64,000 bases of DNA, taken from contig NW_005201092.1 of assembly GCF_000372725.1 (NCBI RefSeq), forward strand, positions 534,698 to 598,697. Direction: 5' to 3'. The stretch is from Emiliania huxleyi CCMP1516. Taxonomy: Eukaryota > Haptophyta > Isochrysidales > Noelaerhabdaceae. Of the stretch, positions 33,990 through 44,399 are shown piece after piece (positions within the stretch are counted from its first letter, which is position 1; each line of letters begins with the position of its first letter). The notes below the pieces were generated by a model. The model was not told where the DNA came from and did not search any database. It saw nothing but the letters and a program-made list of their open reading frames with translations. Made by a program: the position numbers and the translations under genes.

Positions 33990-34130
33990 CTGACCTCCTT
34001 TCACCTCCTGCTCTCCTATGCCACGTGGCTGTGTGGTGTGTGTGTGTTTGGGTTTCTATGTTTGCGATTTGGATTTTGGATTTTCTGTTTATTTATTTAT
34101 GCACTTTGTTTATTTATTTATTTATGTCCA
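33990..34130 (+). repeat. Dispersed repeat (inverted copy at 52245-52350)
   Basis: Contains TTTGGGTTTCTATGTTTGCG and a run of TTTATTTATTTATTTATG. The inverted copy adjoins the 52183-52245 repeat. The rest of 33650-34530 shows no gene. Confidence 0.7.
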
Positions 34131-34539
34131 TCCCGGGCTTGCAGATGCCCTAAAATTGCTCAAAATGGACCCAAATCGCTTCAAATTCGCTTGGATCGCT
34201 TCAAAATCGCTCGGAATCCGCGAATAATTTGATTTCAGCCACCATCTAGGCGACCTTTGGGACAAATGTCGCTTTTGGAGGTGAAAATCAGTGATCAATA
34301 CCTCAATATGTTGTCAATAGTTAGAGGGGATGCTGTCAATAATCAATATCAATAGTTACAGGGGCGAGAATCAATCTTTCCCGTCGTCCTTATACTGGTT
34401 TCGTGTGCGTAACCTGGTGCGTAGACAGGCGCAGTTATACAGCAGATATGAAGGCCGGCCCTCACGCCCTGCCCCGCACTTACGCAGCATAAGTTTACCA
34501 ATTCAAGCCCATCGACGACCGCGTTACGCATGACGTATC

Positions 34540-35656
34540 ATGTATCCGCATACACACGTAGCTACCCCTTCCTGGCGCCACAGCCTGGAGGCGCTGACGT
34601 ACTCTGGATACGCATTATGTTTCTGCACTCGCCAAAACGCCCGCGACGATTGCGTGGCCAATGATTTCAGGGGCCCACGCTGCCTTGTGATAATCCAAAT
34701 CGAATCCCAATTGTCCAACTCGCAAAAATCTGCGTGCGTCCGCTGCATGATGGCCCCGCTGCGGACCGCGTCGTCAGAGCGCCTCGTGTTGATCCCGGCC
34801 ACCCTCAAGAACAGCACGACTGGCTACAAGAACGTGAACTTCGACCGCCGCAATATGAAGTTCCAGGTGCATGTGCGGGATGGCGGCAAGCGTGTCCACC
34901 TCGGCTACTTCGACACCGCCGAAGAGGCGGCCATCGCCTACGCTCAGTCAGAGTGCGGCCGTGCCGACGCCGCCAAGCTGCTGCAGCCCCGCCCCGCTCC
35001 CACTCCCGCTGGTGCCGAGGCGATACGGCAGGCGGAGAGGGAGGGCCTCACCCTCACCACCAACAGCAGCAGCAACAGCGGCTACAAAGGCGTCTGCTAC
35101 AACCCGAAGCAGCGAGGCAGCAAGAATTCTTAAGATACAAGCCTCTCTCACAGCACACTGGCACGACAAGGGCGCAGACTGGCGCGGACTGGTACACACA
35201 CAGGCTCACCACCGGAGCCGCCTAAGCGACTCCGTTAAGAACGGCAATGCACTCCGCACCATGCACAATGCCGCTCTCCCCGCACGCTAGCTCGAGGCAG
35301 CAAGAAGTACAAACTGGAGGTGAGTGAGGGAAGGCGGCAAGCAAGTCAGCCTCGGCCTCTTCGCCACCGCCGAGGAGGCGGCTCTCTTCTACGCCCGCAG
35401 GGAGGCAGGCAAGGACACGCTCGCCAGCGATCTCACTGCGACGCCGCCGCCGCCGCCGCCGTCCTCAACCTCTGCGGAGCTGCCAGTGTACGAGCTCAGC
35501 ATTCTGACGCCTGAGCAAATGGCCGCCAATACGACATATAGTCCACCGTCCAATTTGGACTATAGTCGAGCGCGTCGGAGAGGTGTTTGGAGACCAGCCC
35601 TAGCGGCAGCGCCAACTTATGGCAGCCCTAGCGGCAGCGCCAGTGCGCGCACATAA
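34540..35656 (+). CDS. Two-AP2-domain DNA-binding protein, second domain interrupted
   Basis: The first AP2 domain is clear: TTGYKNVNFDRRNMKFQVHV, then LGYFDTAEEAAIAYAQ. The second begins SGYKGVCYNPKQRGSK (about 35085-35125) and resumes after 35297 as KKYKLEV...GGKQVSLGLFATAEEAALFY. Splicing 35117-35296 as a GC-AG intron restores the domain. A 4-base TGAG duplication after LEV (near 35326) then shifts the frame, so the gene may be damaged or have another small intron. Likely starts are ATG 34540 or 34747 (MAPLRTASSERL). Expected to bind DNA as a transcription factor, though AP2 domains also occur in algal mobile-element proteins. Confidence 0.65.
35117..35296 (+). mobile_element. Mobile-element fragment acting as a GC-AG intron, with 14-bp direct repeat
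   Basis: CGAGGCAGCAAGAA occurs at both ends. The interior (from ATTCTTAAGATACAAGCCTC to CCCGCACGCTAGCTCG) is nearly identical to 38391-38565 in the element at 38377-40343. Removing one repeat copy plus the interior rejoins the AP2 domain in phase. Confidence 0.75.
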
Positions 35657-35805
35657 AGGGGGTGGGGTGGGGTTGTTAGGGGTGGCTGTCGAGGGCTATG
35701 CCCGAGTCTGTTGTTACCAGCGCACATACAATCCTAGCCAGCTTATGGCAGCCCTAGCGGCAGCGCCAATTTATGGCAGCTCTAGCGCGGCAGCGCGAAG
35801 TTTTT
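35590..35805 (+). repeat. AGCCCTAGCGGCAGCGCCAA repeats
   Basis: At least four copies of a 19-20-base GCCCTAGCGGCAGCGCCA unit lie between the AP2 gene end and the telomere-like array. Just before them is an inverted pair TATAGTCCA...TGGACTATA (35537-35566). Confidence 0.65.
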
Positions 35806-35811
35806 AGGGTT

Positions 35812-35930
35812 AGGGGTAGGGGGGTTAGGGGTTAGGGGTTAGGGGTTAGGGGGTAGTGGGTGGGGGGTACAGGGGTGGGGGTTAGGAAGTAGCGGTTAGG
35901 GGTTATTTAGGGGTTAGGTGGGGCGGATGC
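35812..35930 (+). repeat. Interstitial telomere-like TTAGGGG array
   Basis: About ten degenerate TTAGGG/TTAGGGG units run 5' to 3' on the plus strand. They are internal, with ordinary sequence on both sides. Confidence 0.85.
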
Positions 35931-36345
35931 GTCAGACGTATGCGTAATACGTGAGGCGCAACCCGTGTTGGCCGCCACTTCTCAGTCAGATCCGTCGTGC
36001 GTGTGCGTAACAATACGTGGGACGTAAGCTCCCCCCGACACCCGTGGCGAGCGATGCATCAGACGTGTGCACAATACGTGAGGCGTAACCCTTGCTGGCC
36101 GCCACTTCTCAGTCAAATCCGTCGTGCGTGTGCGTAATACGTGCAACGTGGGACGTAAGCTCCCCCCGACACCCATGGCGCGAGCGATGCATCAGACGTG
36201 TGCGTAATACATGAGGCGTAACCCCCTCTCCGCCGCCGTTCACGGTCGAGAGCGTAGAGCATGTGCGTAATGCGTCGGTCATAGGCCCACCCAGCCCCGA
36301 TTTACGATCCCACTGCGTCAGACGTGTGCGTAATACACCGTGCGT
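35928..36345 (+). repeat. About 130-bp satellite, three-plus copies
   Basis: Units starting GCATCAGACGTGTGCGTAAT recur near 35928, 36055, 36189 and partly 36312, next to the telomere-like array. This is subtelomere-like organisation. From 36345 to 36730 no gene is seen. Confidence 0.8.
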
Positions 36346-36733
36346 AGCACCCCGAGAGAGCCTCTCTGGCAAAGCTTACATAAAACAGACGCATCAGCCA
36401 TCACTGGAGCCGCCACCCGGCTTGACACGGCACCAAAAAATACACGACGTCTCAGCGACGTCCTACGGACCGTGGGCATGGATGTGCATAAGGTGGCCAA
36501 CAATTGCATTAGTGGCTCTTACATATCCATAGCGGGACTAATAACCTCCCACGAACCTACCCTACCTACCTAGTACCTACACCCCCACATCAGCCGGGAC
36601 ATCTACGCCAACGCATGCTGAGCTCTCACCGCGACGGGGCCCCGCTCTCGGCTCTCCCTCTCCACATCCCTCCTCTTCTGAGCCGGGCAACCTAGCCTCT
36701 CCCTCTAACTGAGTCAACGTTCGCTGGTACAAG

Positions 36734-38328
36734 TCACGTCTGAGGTAGCACTACGCTGCCGCCAAACGGCTCGTAGTGCTCAGACTCGAACGTGCGCTGT
36801 GGCTGTGGCTCGGGCAGTACGGGCTGCGCCGAGAGGGCAGAGGAGCTCGCCACGAGGTCGCGCAGCTGCACGACCTGCGAGACGGCGTCGAGGAAGGGAC
36901 GGTCCCCGGAGAGCCGGTCCGGCGCCTATCCACCACTCGGCCAGCCCATCTGAGCTCCTCCGCCGGGCGGGCCGGCGGGCCGGCGGGCCGGCGGGCCGGC
37001 GGGCCGGCGCCTGTTCAATCAGCCAGTCCGTCAACCAGCCGATGCGCCGACTCGTCGGGCGGGCGGAGCGGCGGGCCGGCGCCTTGAGGACGTCCTGCCG
37101 GAGGGAGGCGAGGAGGAGGGCGGGGCCCGGCCCGACACCCTCGCCCCTCGCGGAGGCGGCGGTCTCCATCTCGATCTCGATGCCGGCGACCATGTCGAGG
37201 AGGACCTGCCCGGGCGGGGGGGACGCGTCGCGGGGTGCGTCGCGGGGTGCGGAGCGGGCGGCCCGTGTGCCCCGCCCACGGCTGCCTTGAGGCGCAGCCC
37301 GACCCGCCCCTCCACCGACACGAGACCGACAGCCTGCGGAGCCATCGGGCGAGTGGAGGACGCGTCCCGCCCGCCCCCTCCGCACCGGCTCCAAGCCCGC
37401 CCACCCGCTGCAGCTCCTCGGCCGCCTAAGAGGAAGGCTCCAGGAAGGCTCCGCGAAGGCGTCACACCCCGACCGCCTGCTCGACCGGCTCGGCCACCGC
37501 AGCACGCGCAGCGGCCACTTGCTCCGCCGCCGCCCACTCCGTTGCCGCCGCCCGGCTGGACGCGGCGGCTACCCGACCGCGGGCAGATGGGAGGAGTGAG
37601 AAGGGGGAGGAGCGAGACGGGGAGAGGTCCAGTGGAGAGTGAAGTGGTGTCTCGTGCACGGCTATGCGCCGCCGTCTTTACTGCGGCTATGCGCCGCCAA
37701 ACACGCGTGTCTCGGGAGTGACCCGGTGCGTTCTGGGAAGAGTCACACACCGGCGATGTCGCGAACGCTAGCCTCCGCCGCCTCCACCCGCCTGCGCGCA
37801 GCCTCCTCGGCGAGCGCCACCTGGAGAGCCGGCCGAAGGAGGAGTGACAGCTCGCGTGAGACGAGCGGCGAGCTGCGAGCGGCGAGGGCGCACCTCCCTC
37901 TCCGCAGCCCTCGCCTCGACCGCCGCCACCCGCTCTGCCGCCACGGCGGACGCGGCCTCCGCCGCCGCCGCCCGCTCGTCGGCGGCGGCCTGAATCGCAG
38001 CCAGCCGCCGCGCAAAGTCCATGCTCGCCGTCTCGAGCGCCGCCGCGTGCTGCGCCGCCACCTCCTCTGCTGCTGCGATTCGCTCGGCCGCACCCTTAGC
38101 CTCGACCTCCGCTGCGCGGTTGGCGAGCTTTGCGGCCACCTCCTCTGCCGCCGTCGCGCGCGCCGCACAGTCCGCCTCGGCGGAGGCGATTCGACGAGCG
38201 GCGTCCTCCTGGGCCGCTGCCACTGCCTCGGCGGCCGCCTCGGACCTCGCAGCAGTTGTGGCGACGTTGAGGTTCAGCAGCCGGGCCGCCAGCCCGCCCG
38301 CCTGCTCATGGGTGTCACGCGGCGGCAT
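36734..38328 (-). CDS. Alanine-rich coiled-coil protein
   Basis: Starts at ATG 38328 (MPPRDTHEQAGGLAARLLNL). A long Ala/Glu/Arg helix follows (AAEEVAAKLANRAAEVEAKG, AAQHAAALETASMDFARRLA). Further segments in other frames look like exons: ALQVALAEEAARRRVEAAEA, EQVAAARAAVAEPVEQAVG, GQVLLDMVAGIEIEMETAAS, and the terminal exon DRPFLDAVSQVVQLRDLVAS then FESEHYEPFGGSVVLPQT, stopping at 36734-36736. Exact boundaries are not resolved. A structural role in cytoskeleton or flagellum is possible but unproven. The start codon lies only 48 bp from a mobile element. Confidence 0.5.
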
Positions 38329-38489
38329 TGCTCTCTCCGCGCGACAGGCGCTCGCGCTCGACTGTGGACTCGACCGTCCCTATCATTGAAAGAATTCTTA
38401 AGATACAAGCCTCTCTCACAGCACACTGGCACGACAAGGGCGCAGACTGGCGCGGACTGGCACACACACAGGCTCACCACCGGAGCCGC

Positions 38490-39455
38490 CTAAGCGACTC
38501 CGTTAAGAACGGCAATGCACTCCGCACCGTGCACAATGCCGCTCTCCCCGCACGCTAGCTCGTTCACCGTCTGCCACGCCACGGCGGTGTGGAGGACGAC
38601 AGACAAGCGCTGCATCTGCAGCCCGTGCCAGTTCTTGGTGGTCCATGTGACCTCGTCCAGGTGCTGAGCGTGCGAAAGTTTATTGCTCAGCTGGTTCGCC
38701 GCCTCCCTCAGGGTGCTGCGAACCTCCTTTCCAAAGCCTCCGAAAGCCTCAAAATCAAACAAACGTATATCGCAATCATGCTGCCGCGCAAAGGGGTAAT
38801 CGCCAGGCTGCTCCGTGAGCTTTCCCTTGGGGGCATCCTCCTCCTCCCCCTCCTCCCCCTCCTCCTCGGCATTGAAAGAAGCAGACGGGTCGCGCCACAC
38901 GCTCTCCGAATGGGATTTTCTGCCCTACCGCCTGTCGCGGCCCCGCCTGCCTCCCGGGGCCCGCCCGGCCGTGCCATCCGCCGCCGGACCGCCCGGCGGG
39001 TCCAACCCGAAGCGGGCGACCGACCGTTCGCACCGCTCGGCCGGCGGGGCGAGCCCCGCGGCCCTCGATCGCTCGCCCCGGGACGTGGCCCGACCGGCCC
39101 ACGCGCACGTCCTGGCCTCTACCGCCGCTTTCGGCGGCGCAATTTGCGCCTTCATCGCTCTCTGGATCCTCCTGGCACCCATCGGACTCTTCCCGACGGT
39201 CGGAGGCACCCACTCCGTGCACTTTGAGTCAGACTCGCTCTTCGGCAGGCACGCTCTTCGGCAAAAAGTCGCCGCCGGCCGTTCACGCCGAGCCAGCCAG
39301 TTGCCGGCTCGCACGGCAGCCTCTTCCTCTCGACCAGCCTCAACTTCGACACGGTCATCATTTTGTCGCTGCGTGCTCGTGGCGAGCCGGGCGGCGGTCA
39401 AAGTTTGCCCAGACGAGCGCCAGGCGATAGCAAGGTCTCTGTTCGCCCTGTGCAT
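38490..39455 (-). pseudogene. Decayed ORF of the mobile element
   Basis: Two segments share one frame, separated by a single TAG near 38922. The upstream part reads VEAGREEEAAVRAGNWLARR; the downstream part reads FNAEEEGEEGEEEDAPKGKL, then DIRLFDFEAFGGFGKEVRST and HLDEVTWTTKNWHGLQMQRL. In copy A that codon is not a stop, but a different stop occurs 10 codons later. Function unknown; it does not match a transposase I recognise. Confidence 0.5.
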
Positions 39456-40009
39456 GTCAGGCCAGGCTGCAGCAGGGCACTACCATCGTGCTGCCCTGTT
39501 GCAGCCTGACTTTGCCCACTGTGCACAGTCGCCAGAGCACCACCACCGCCCGGCATCGTGTCACGGCGAGCTCCTTCTGCGCCCGCTCGCGAGGCTCTCG
39601 CGCTGGCACACTTTGGCCATCTGCTGCTCGCGTTCGGCGAGCTCATCTCCGCACTCCTGCCACGGTGCCGTCACCACACACCTTCTGGCCGGCCTGAGCC
39701 GCGCGGGGTCGCCAGCGGGGGCAACGCGTCGACCTCTCTCTCTGGTGCACCACGGGCCGCAACGGCCTGCTAGCAGCGTGCGCGAGGAGGCAGTGTGCCG
39801 GCACAGTCGAGCCGGAGCATCGGGTTCTTGATGCTTGTGGGGTCAAGTCTGACCTTATGCGGCCTAATATGCAATAATAATGCTTGCTCTCACCCAGTCT
39901 TTTGAGATATTATCCCTCAAAGTCGAATTTTCGTTTACTGGTGACCATAGTAGTGTCTGTCTTGTTTGCGAGATCTTCAAACGAATCCTTTAAAGTCTCG
40001 ACAATCACT

Positions 40010-40235
40010 AAGCTGCTTATGTGGCACCGCAGAGGCTCCCTTGGGGATGCCTGAGGCCACCCCAACCACTCACTAGGCCGTACGTGGACGAATTGGCCGC
40101 TACTTTTTTCGTTTACCTACATTAAGGGAGTAAGCTGCTTATGGGGCACCGCTGCGACTCCCTTGGGGATGCCTGAGGCCACCCCAAGCACTCCCTAAGC
40201 CTTACGTGGACGATTTCAACCCTACTCTGTGTTTG
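40010..40235 (-). repeat. Tandem duplication of about 120 bp inside copy B
   Basis: AAGCTGCTTATG.GGCACCGC ... TACGTGGACGA occurs twice (near 40010 and 40131); copy A has it once (27280-27370). Confidence 0.75.
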
Positions 40236-40361
40236 TTCGTCCACGCACATTAGCAACTTTGTGCTCATGTCAACGCCACGCCAGCGCTAGCCCATTCAAC
40301 CCCGCCCCATTGGGGGCGGGGCCCGTCAAGGGCCTCACTCTAGTGGATGAAGCGTTTCTCT

Positions 40362-40470
40362 CTTGGCCGCTTTGTGTATCTCGAGACCTCGAGAGAAGGC
40401 CGCCCGCAGGCCGAGGGCCCAAGTCAAGAATTGGCTTTCGGTCGCGGGCAAGTTTCTCTCGAGGTCTCGC
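40362..40470 (+). repeat. Dispersed repeat family, copy 2
   Basis: GAGAGAAGGCCGCCCGCAGG and GTCAAGAATTGGCTTTCG, as at 9070-9195 and 52183-52245. Confidence 0.75.
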
Positions 40471-41285
40471 AATCAGGGTTCCGGCTCCTAGCCGGATAGG
40501 GGGTCTGTGGCCACTGGCTGGCCCCTCCCAGATAGGTAGGTAGGTTGGTCTTGTTTCGCCCAAAAGGGCCCTGCAATAGGTAACTACACTCTGTTTTCAT
40601 CTTTTTTCGCTTCGCTGCGCGGCCTGGGGATGTAGGTAGGTACTGTGCCGTACCAAAGTCTGAACAGGTTGGAGCAGCAGCTCCTGACCACGGCGCCGCA
40701 GGCGCCTGTTGATAGGTCCAGGTGATAGCCCTGGATGGGCAATGCATACGCCTCACTGGGCCTCAGATCCCCCGGGCCGCGTCCCGGTGCTCTGTGGTCG
40801 GATTTGTGACGCCGCCGCACCGCGCCGCGGCCGGGGGCCCTCCGGAGGCCAAGGATGGCCGTGCCGGACCGGGACGAGCTCTGGGAGGTTCAGTGTCAGT
40901 GTATATATTGTAGAGATCAACCATGTGCACCAATATCTCTCAGTCTAGCTAAGCCTGGGAAGGCGATGCCGGGGCCGTACAGCAGCTTGATGGTGCTTCG
41001 CCGGCGTGCGTCCCGGAGCGGTGCCGGACGGGCGGTCCGGGGGAGGAAAATGGAGGACAACGCCGACGGTGCTCTGATTCGACTTTTTACTTCAAACAAA
41101 GACAGTGGCACGCGCCGCACTGCGGCGCGTGCCACTGTCAGGAGCGGATCCGTCAGTTAGTTGTGTTCACGCCGGGATCGTGTCCTCCACAACCTGGGCA
41201 GACTTTAGCCAAGTACAGTAGGGCGTTTTGGCGCGAGTCAGTGGCCACAGACCCTCTATCCGGCTAGGAGCCGGAACCCAGGGTG
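40468..41285. repeat. About 45-bp inverted repeats bounding an 818-bp segment
   Basis: GGTTCCGGCTCCTAGCCGGA and following bases at 40475-40520 recur inverted at 41239-41281 with one or two mismatches. The enclosed DNA has no recognisable gene. A non-autonomous inverted-repeat element is likely. Confidence 0.6.
41101..41139. repeat. Near-perfect 39-bp palindrome
   Basis: Arms GACAGTGGCACGCGCCGCA and its reverse complement with a one-base centre. It would form a very stable hairpin or cruciform. Confidence 0.9.
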
Positions 41286-41501
41286 GCCCCGTTTATCCCA
41301 ACCCCTTATAGCAGTAGCAGCAGCAGCCCAAATGACGTGTGAGTGTTAGAGTTGCTGTCTGTCCTCCTCAATGTTGGAACCCCTTACGCACACACTCACC
41401 TTACGCACTCTTTACACAGGGGAGGCGAGGAGTGCGTTTTTCCGGACGAATGATGCCATACGGCTGAAGTACCGAATCCAGGACACAGACGCCCGATCAA
41501 G

Positions 41502-44374
41502 TTGGAGGGCCGGCACGGTGCTCGAGTGGACCGCCGAGCGCTCGTCGATCGTGCCAATGTCGTCGTGACCTCTGTCGACCCGCAAACCGTGCTGTCGGTG
41601 GGTAACGGGCAGACTGCCTTCACCGCAGACGTGACCGGCCTGCAGACTCTCAACGCCACCTACCTCTCCCCGCCGCTGCTGACGCAGACGCACGCCGACT
41701 GGGGCTGGCACGTCACGCCGCCGCCGGCCGGCGTGGAGCCTCTCCGCTTCACCGAGGCGGAGATCTCTGCGCGCAACCACTCCGCCAGGTACCCCGTGCT
41801 GCAGCCAAAGCTGGCGGCCGAGACCGCCTGGCTGCGCGCCAACCCTCACCGCCTCTCGCTGCTCCGCCTCTTCCTCCGCCGCACCGACCCACGCCTGCCT
41901 CCGATCGCGCCGTCCGACCTGCGGTCGCCTCGCCAGACGCTCCACCTTTGGAACGGTACGCTGACCTCCTCGTTCGAGCTCGACGGCGCGCCCGTGTCGG
42001 TCGTCACCGCCGTCCACCCCTCCCTCGACGCCCTCGCCACGCGGGTCTGCTCCCCAGCGGTGCGGACACGCCCTGGCCCTAGCCCGAGCCCTGACTCTGA
42101 CTCCTTGGCCCTGGCCCTGGCCCTGACTCTGACTCCTTGACCCTGGCCCTGGCCCAGGTGCGGTCGCGCCGCCTCGGCCTCGGCCTCGCCTTCCCGTACG
42201 GATCGGAGGCCTTCCAGGGAGGGCTCGAGTGGGGCAAGGCCGACCGCCACGCCTCCACGCTCGTCAGCGGCGGGCGGCGGTGCGACGGCCGCCCGGTCCT
42301 CCTCCGCCGCCTCGACGCGACGACGCACTACGTCCACCTCGCTCTGGGCGGCGGGGGCTGCCCCCACCTCGCCGCCGGCCGCGTGCCGCACGACTGGTCG
42401 ATCGCCCGCGCGGAGGGGGGAGGCGTGGAGGGAGGCGTGGAGGGAGGCGCCTCGGGGGAGGGCAGTGCCTGCCTCGACGCCACGCTGTGGCTGTCGCCCG
42501 CGCGCGAGCAGGTCTCGCCGCCCTCGGCGGCGGAGGTGTTTGCGGCGGCGGCGGCGCACTGGCCACGCGAGTGGTCGCGCGGCGCGGCGCTCGACTTGTC
42601 CGGCAGCGCGGCCAAGGGCGCCGCCGCCCTCGAGGCGCCTTGTCTCCGCACATTTCTTTTGCAGCGCGTGTTTCTTTTTCTGCAGGCGCCGCCGCGCTCG
42701 AGGCTCGAGTCGTGCGCTCACAGTACCTCTCGATGTCGCAGGAGGCGGGGAGCAGCCCGCCGCAGGAAGATGACCGCTCGTGCGACCTCGGGTGATCTCG
42801 GGCGATCTCGGGTGATCTCGAGGAGCAGTGCCGCCGCAGGAGACGGGGCTTGTCCTCAACTCGTGGTACGGCAAGTTCCACACCGAGATGCGGCGCGCCT
42901 CGCCCTCTTCTCTGCCCGCTCCCCGATGCCAGCTCCGCAACTGACCCCCCCCCCCCCTTCCTCCTCCCCAAAAAGATGGATGCACAGCGCCCACCACTTC
43001 CTCTGGGGCCGGCCCGACCTGGCGCTGCGCTGCGAGCCGTACTTCGAGCGCGTGAGGGCGCAGGCGCGGCGGCACACGCGCGTCGCGCAGCGCTATCGCG
43101 GCGTGCGGTGGCCAAAGATGGCGGGGCCACCGCAGCTGATGCCGGCGATCGGCGACGCCGTCGAGCCGGCGGGCGCGCCGCTCTTCGACGGCCCGGGCGG
43201 TGCGGGGCCGCTCATCGTGTGGGAGCAGGTGCATGCACACAGGGGGCCGAGGGGTTGCAGCACACTGCACGCTGTGGGGCTGCACGCGCACATGGACATG
43301 GCAGCACACGCACACGCACACGCACGCAAGCACGCACGCACGCATGGCAACACAGGCGAGTGGCTAGAACACTGACTCTGTGCAGGTGCACCCCATCGTG
43401 TTCGCCGAGCTCGCCTACCGCTCCGCGCCGGACGCGGCCACGGTCGAGCGGCACAACCGGACATGTCCAGGACACGTCCATGACATGTGCGAGGCATGTC
43501 CTGTAGGCCACGGTCGAGCGGCACAACCGGACGGTGCACAACAGCGCCGATTTCATGGCCGATTTTGTGTTGGCGCCCCTCCCTCCCTCCGAGCCGCACG
43601 CCTGCCTGCCGCTCGGTCCGCCGCTGTGGACAGCCGAGGTCGAGTCCAGGACACGTCGAGGACATGTCCGAGACATGTCCCGTAGGTCCGCCGCTGTGGA
43701 CAGCCGAGGTCGAGTCGAACGAAGGGCGGCCGGCGAGCGACGCAACCTCCCAGAACCCCACCTTTGAGCTCGTCTACTGGCGCTTTGGCCTCACGCTGGC
43801 GGCGCGGTGGCGGAGGCGGCTCGGACTGCCGCCCGTGCTTGCGTGGCAGGAGGTCCTTGCGCGGCTGTGCAAGCCGACGGCGCGGCCGCTGCGTGGCGTG
43901 CCAGGGGCGCCGCCAGGCTACCGCCCCTACGAGCGCTCCAGCGACGCCGCCCTGATTTCGAACGGTGTCGCGCCGCAGCTCTTCGCCGCTGCCTTCGCAC
44001 CGGGCGAGAGGCTCGGCGCCGACGCCGCCGCGCTCCGCAACACGCTCGGCGCCACCATCGCGGCCTTGCTGCGCAACTTGCCTTGGGGCTCCGACGCCGC
44101 GATGTACGCGATGGCTGCGGCGCGGCTCGGCAACGCCTCGCTCGCCGCCTCGATCCTCGCCGATCCGGACGGCTTGTGGACGCGCCGGTTTGCGCCGAGC
44201 GGGCACTACGCCAACGCCTTCTTGCCGGTCTACCTGCCGGCGAACGGCGCGCTCCTCGCCGCCGTCGCCTTCATGGCGGGCGGGTGGGACGGCGACGGCG
44301 GCCGCCCCGCGCCCGGATTTCCGCGTGACGGGTCGTGGACCGTGCGTGCGGAGGGGTTCTCCAAGTATTTCTGA
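41502..44374 (+). CDS. Six-hairpin-glycosidase-like protein
   Basis: Eight exons in phase (41502-42059, 42158-42617, 42686-42765, 42840-42892, 42976-43228, 43386-43436, 43507-43615, 43686-44374) give about 750 residues. The true N-terminal exon is not identified. Key segments are DRRALVDRANVVVTS, LSVGNGQTAFTADVTGLQTL, HADWGWH, LHLWNGTLTSSF, LGLGLAFPYG, LVLNSWYGKFHTEMRW, HSAHHFLWGRPDL, VFAELAYRS and NPTFELVYWRFGLTLA. The SVGNG..AFTADVTGLQT and WYGKFH.EM.W signatures are those of bacterial and fungal proteins with (alpha/alpha)6 glycosidase folds. Expected role is polysaccharide or glycan hydrolysis. Introns 3 and 5-7 show the exon-duplication pattern described in the findings. Confidence 0.75.
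43437..43506 (+). other. 70-bp GC-AG intron with 29-bp duplicated exon start
   Basis: The first 29 bases of the intron (GCCACGGTCGAGCGGCACAA and following) are identical to the start of the next exon. The rest is GACATGTCC/GGACACGTCC repeats. Confidence 0.75.
43616..43685 (+). other. 70-bp GT-AG intron with about 31-bp duplicated exon start
   Basis: GTCCGCCGCTGTGGACAGCC and the following bases begin both the intron and the next exon. The interior is CCGAGACATGTCC-type repeat, like the preceding intron and of exactly the same length. Confidence 0.75.
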
Positions 44375-44399
44375 CGGATGAGGTCCTTTAGAGAGTCGA

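Larger units (their letters stand above)
38377..40343 (+). mobile_element. Mobile element copy B (fullest copy); possibly Helitron-like
   Basis: A 1,967-bp element with TCCCTATCATTG at the 5' end and ...CACTCTAG|T at the 3' end. A GC-rich hairpin (CCCCGCCCC...GGGGCGGGG, 40304-40324 region) precedes the end. On its minus strand it encodes the decayed ORF at 38490-39455. It shares its whole left half with fragments at 11298-11477 and 35117-35296, and most of the rest with copy A. No autonomous replicase or transposase is recognisable inside. Confidence 0.7.

Noticed and set aside
36780-37505. One continuous minus-strand 241-residue protein
   Set aside because: Only the segment LLDMVAGIEIEMETAAS looks coding; the rest is better explained as introns between exons of the coiled-coil gene in other frames.
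40900-41000. Possible small structured RNA near TCTAGCTAAGCCTGGGAAGG
   Set aside because: I compared it with 5S rRNA and U1-U6 snRNA landmarks from memory and found no match.
41846-43345. 499-residue minus-strand ORF
   Set aside because: Antisense of the glycosidase-like exons; the plus str and carries the conserved signatures.
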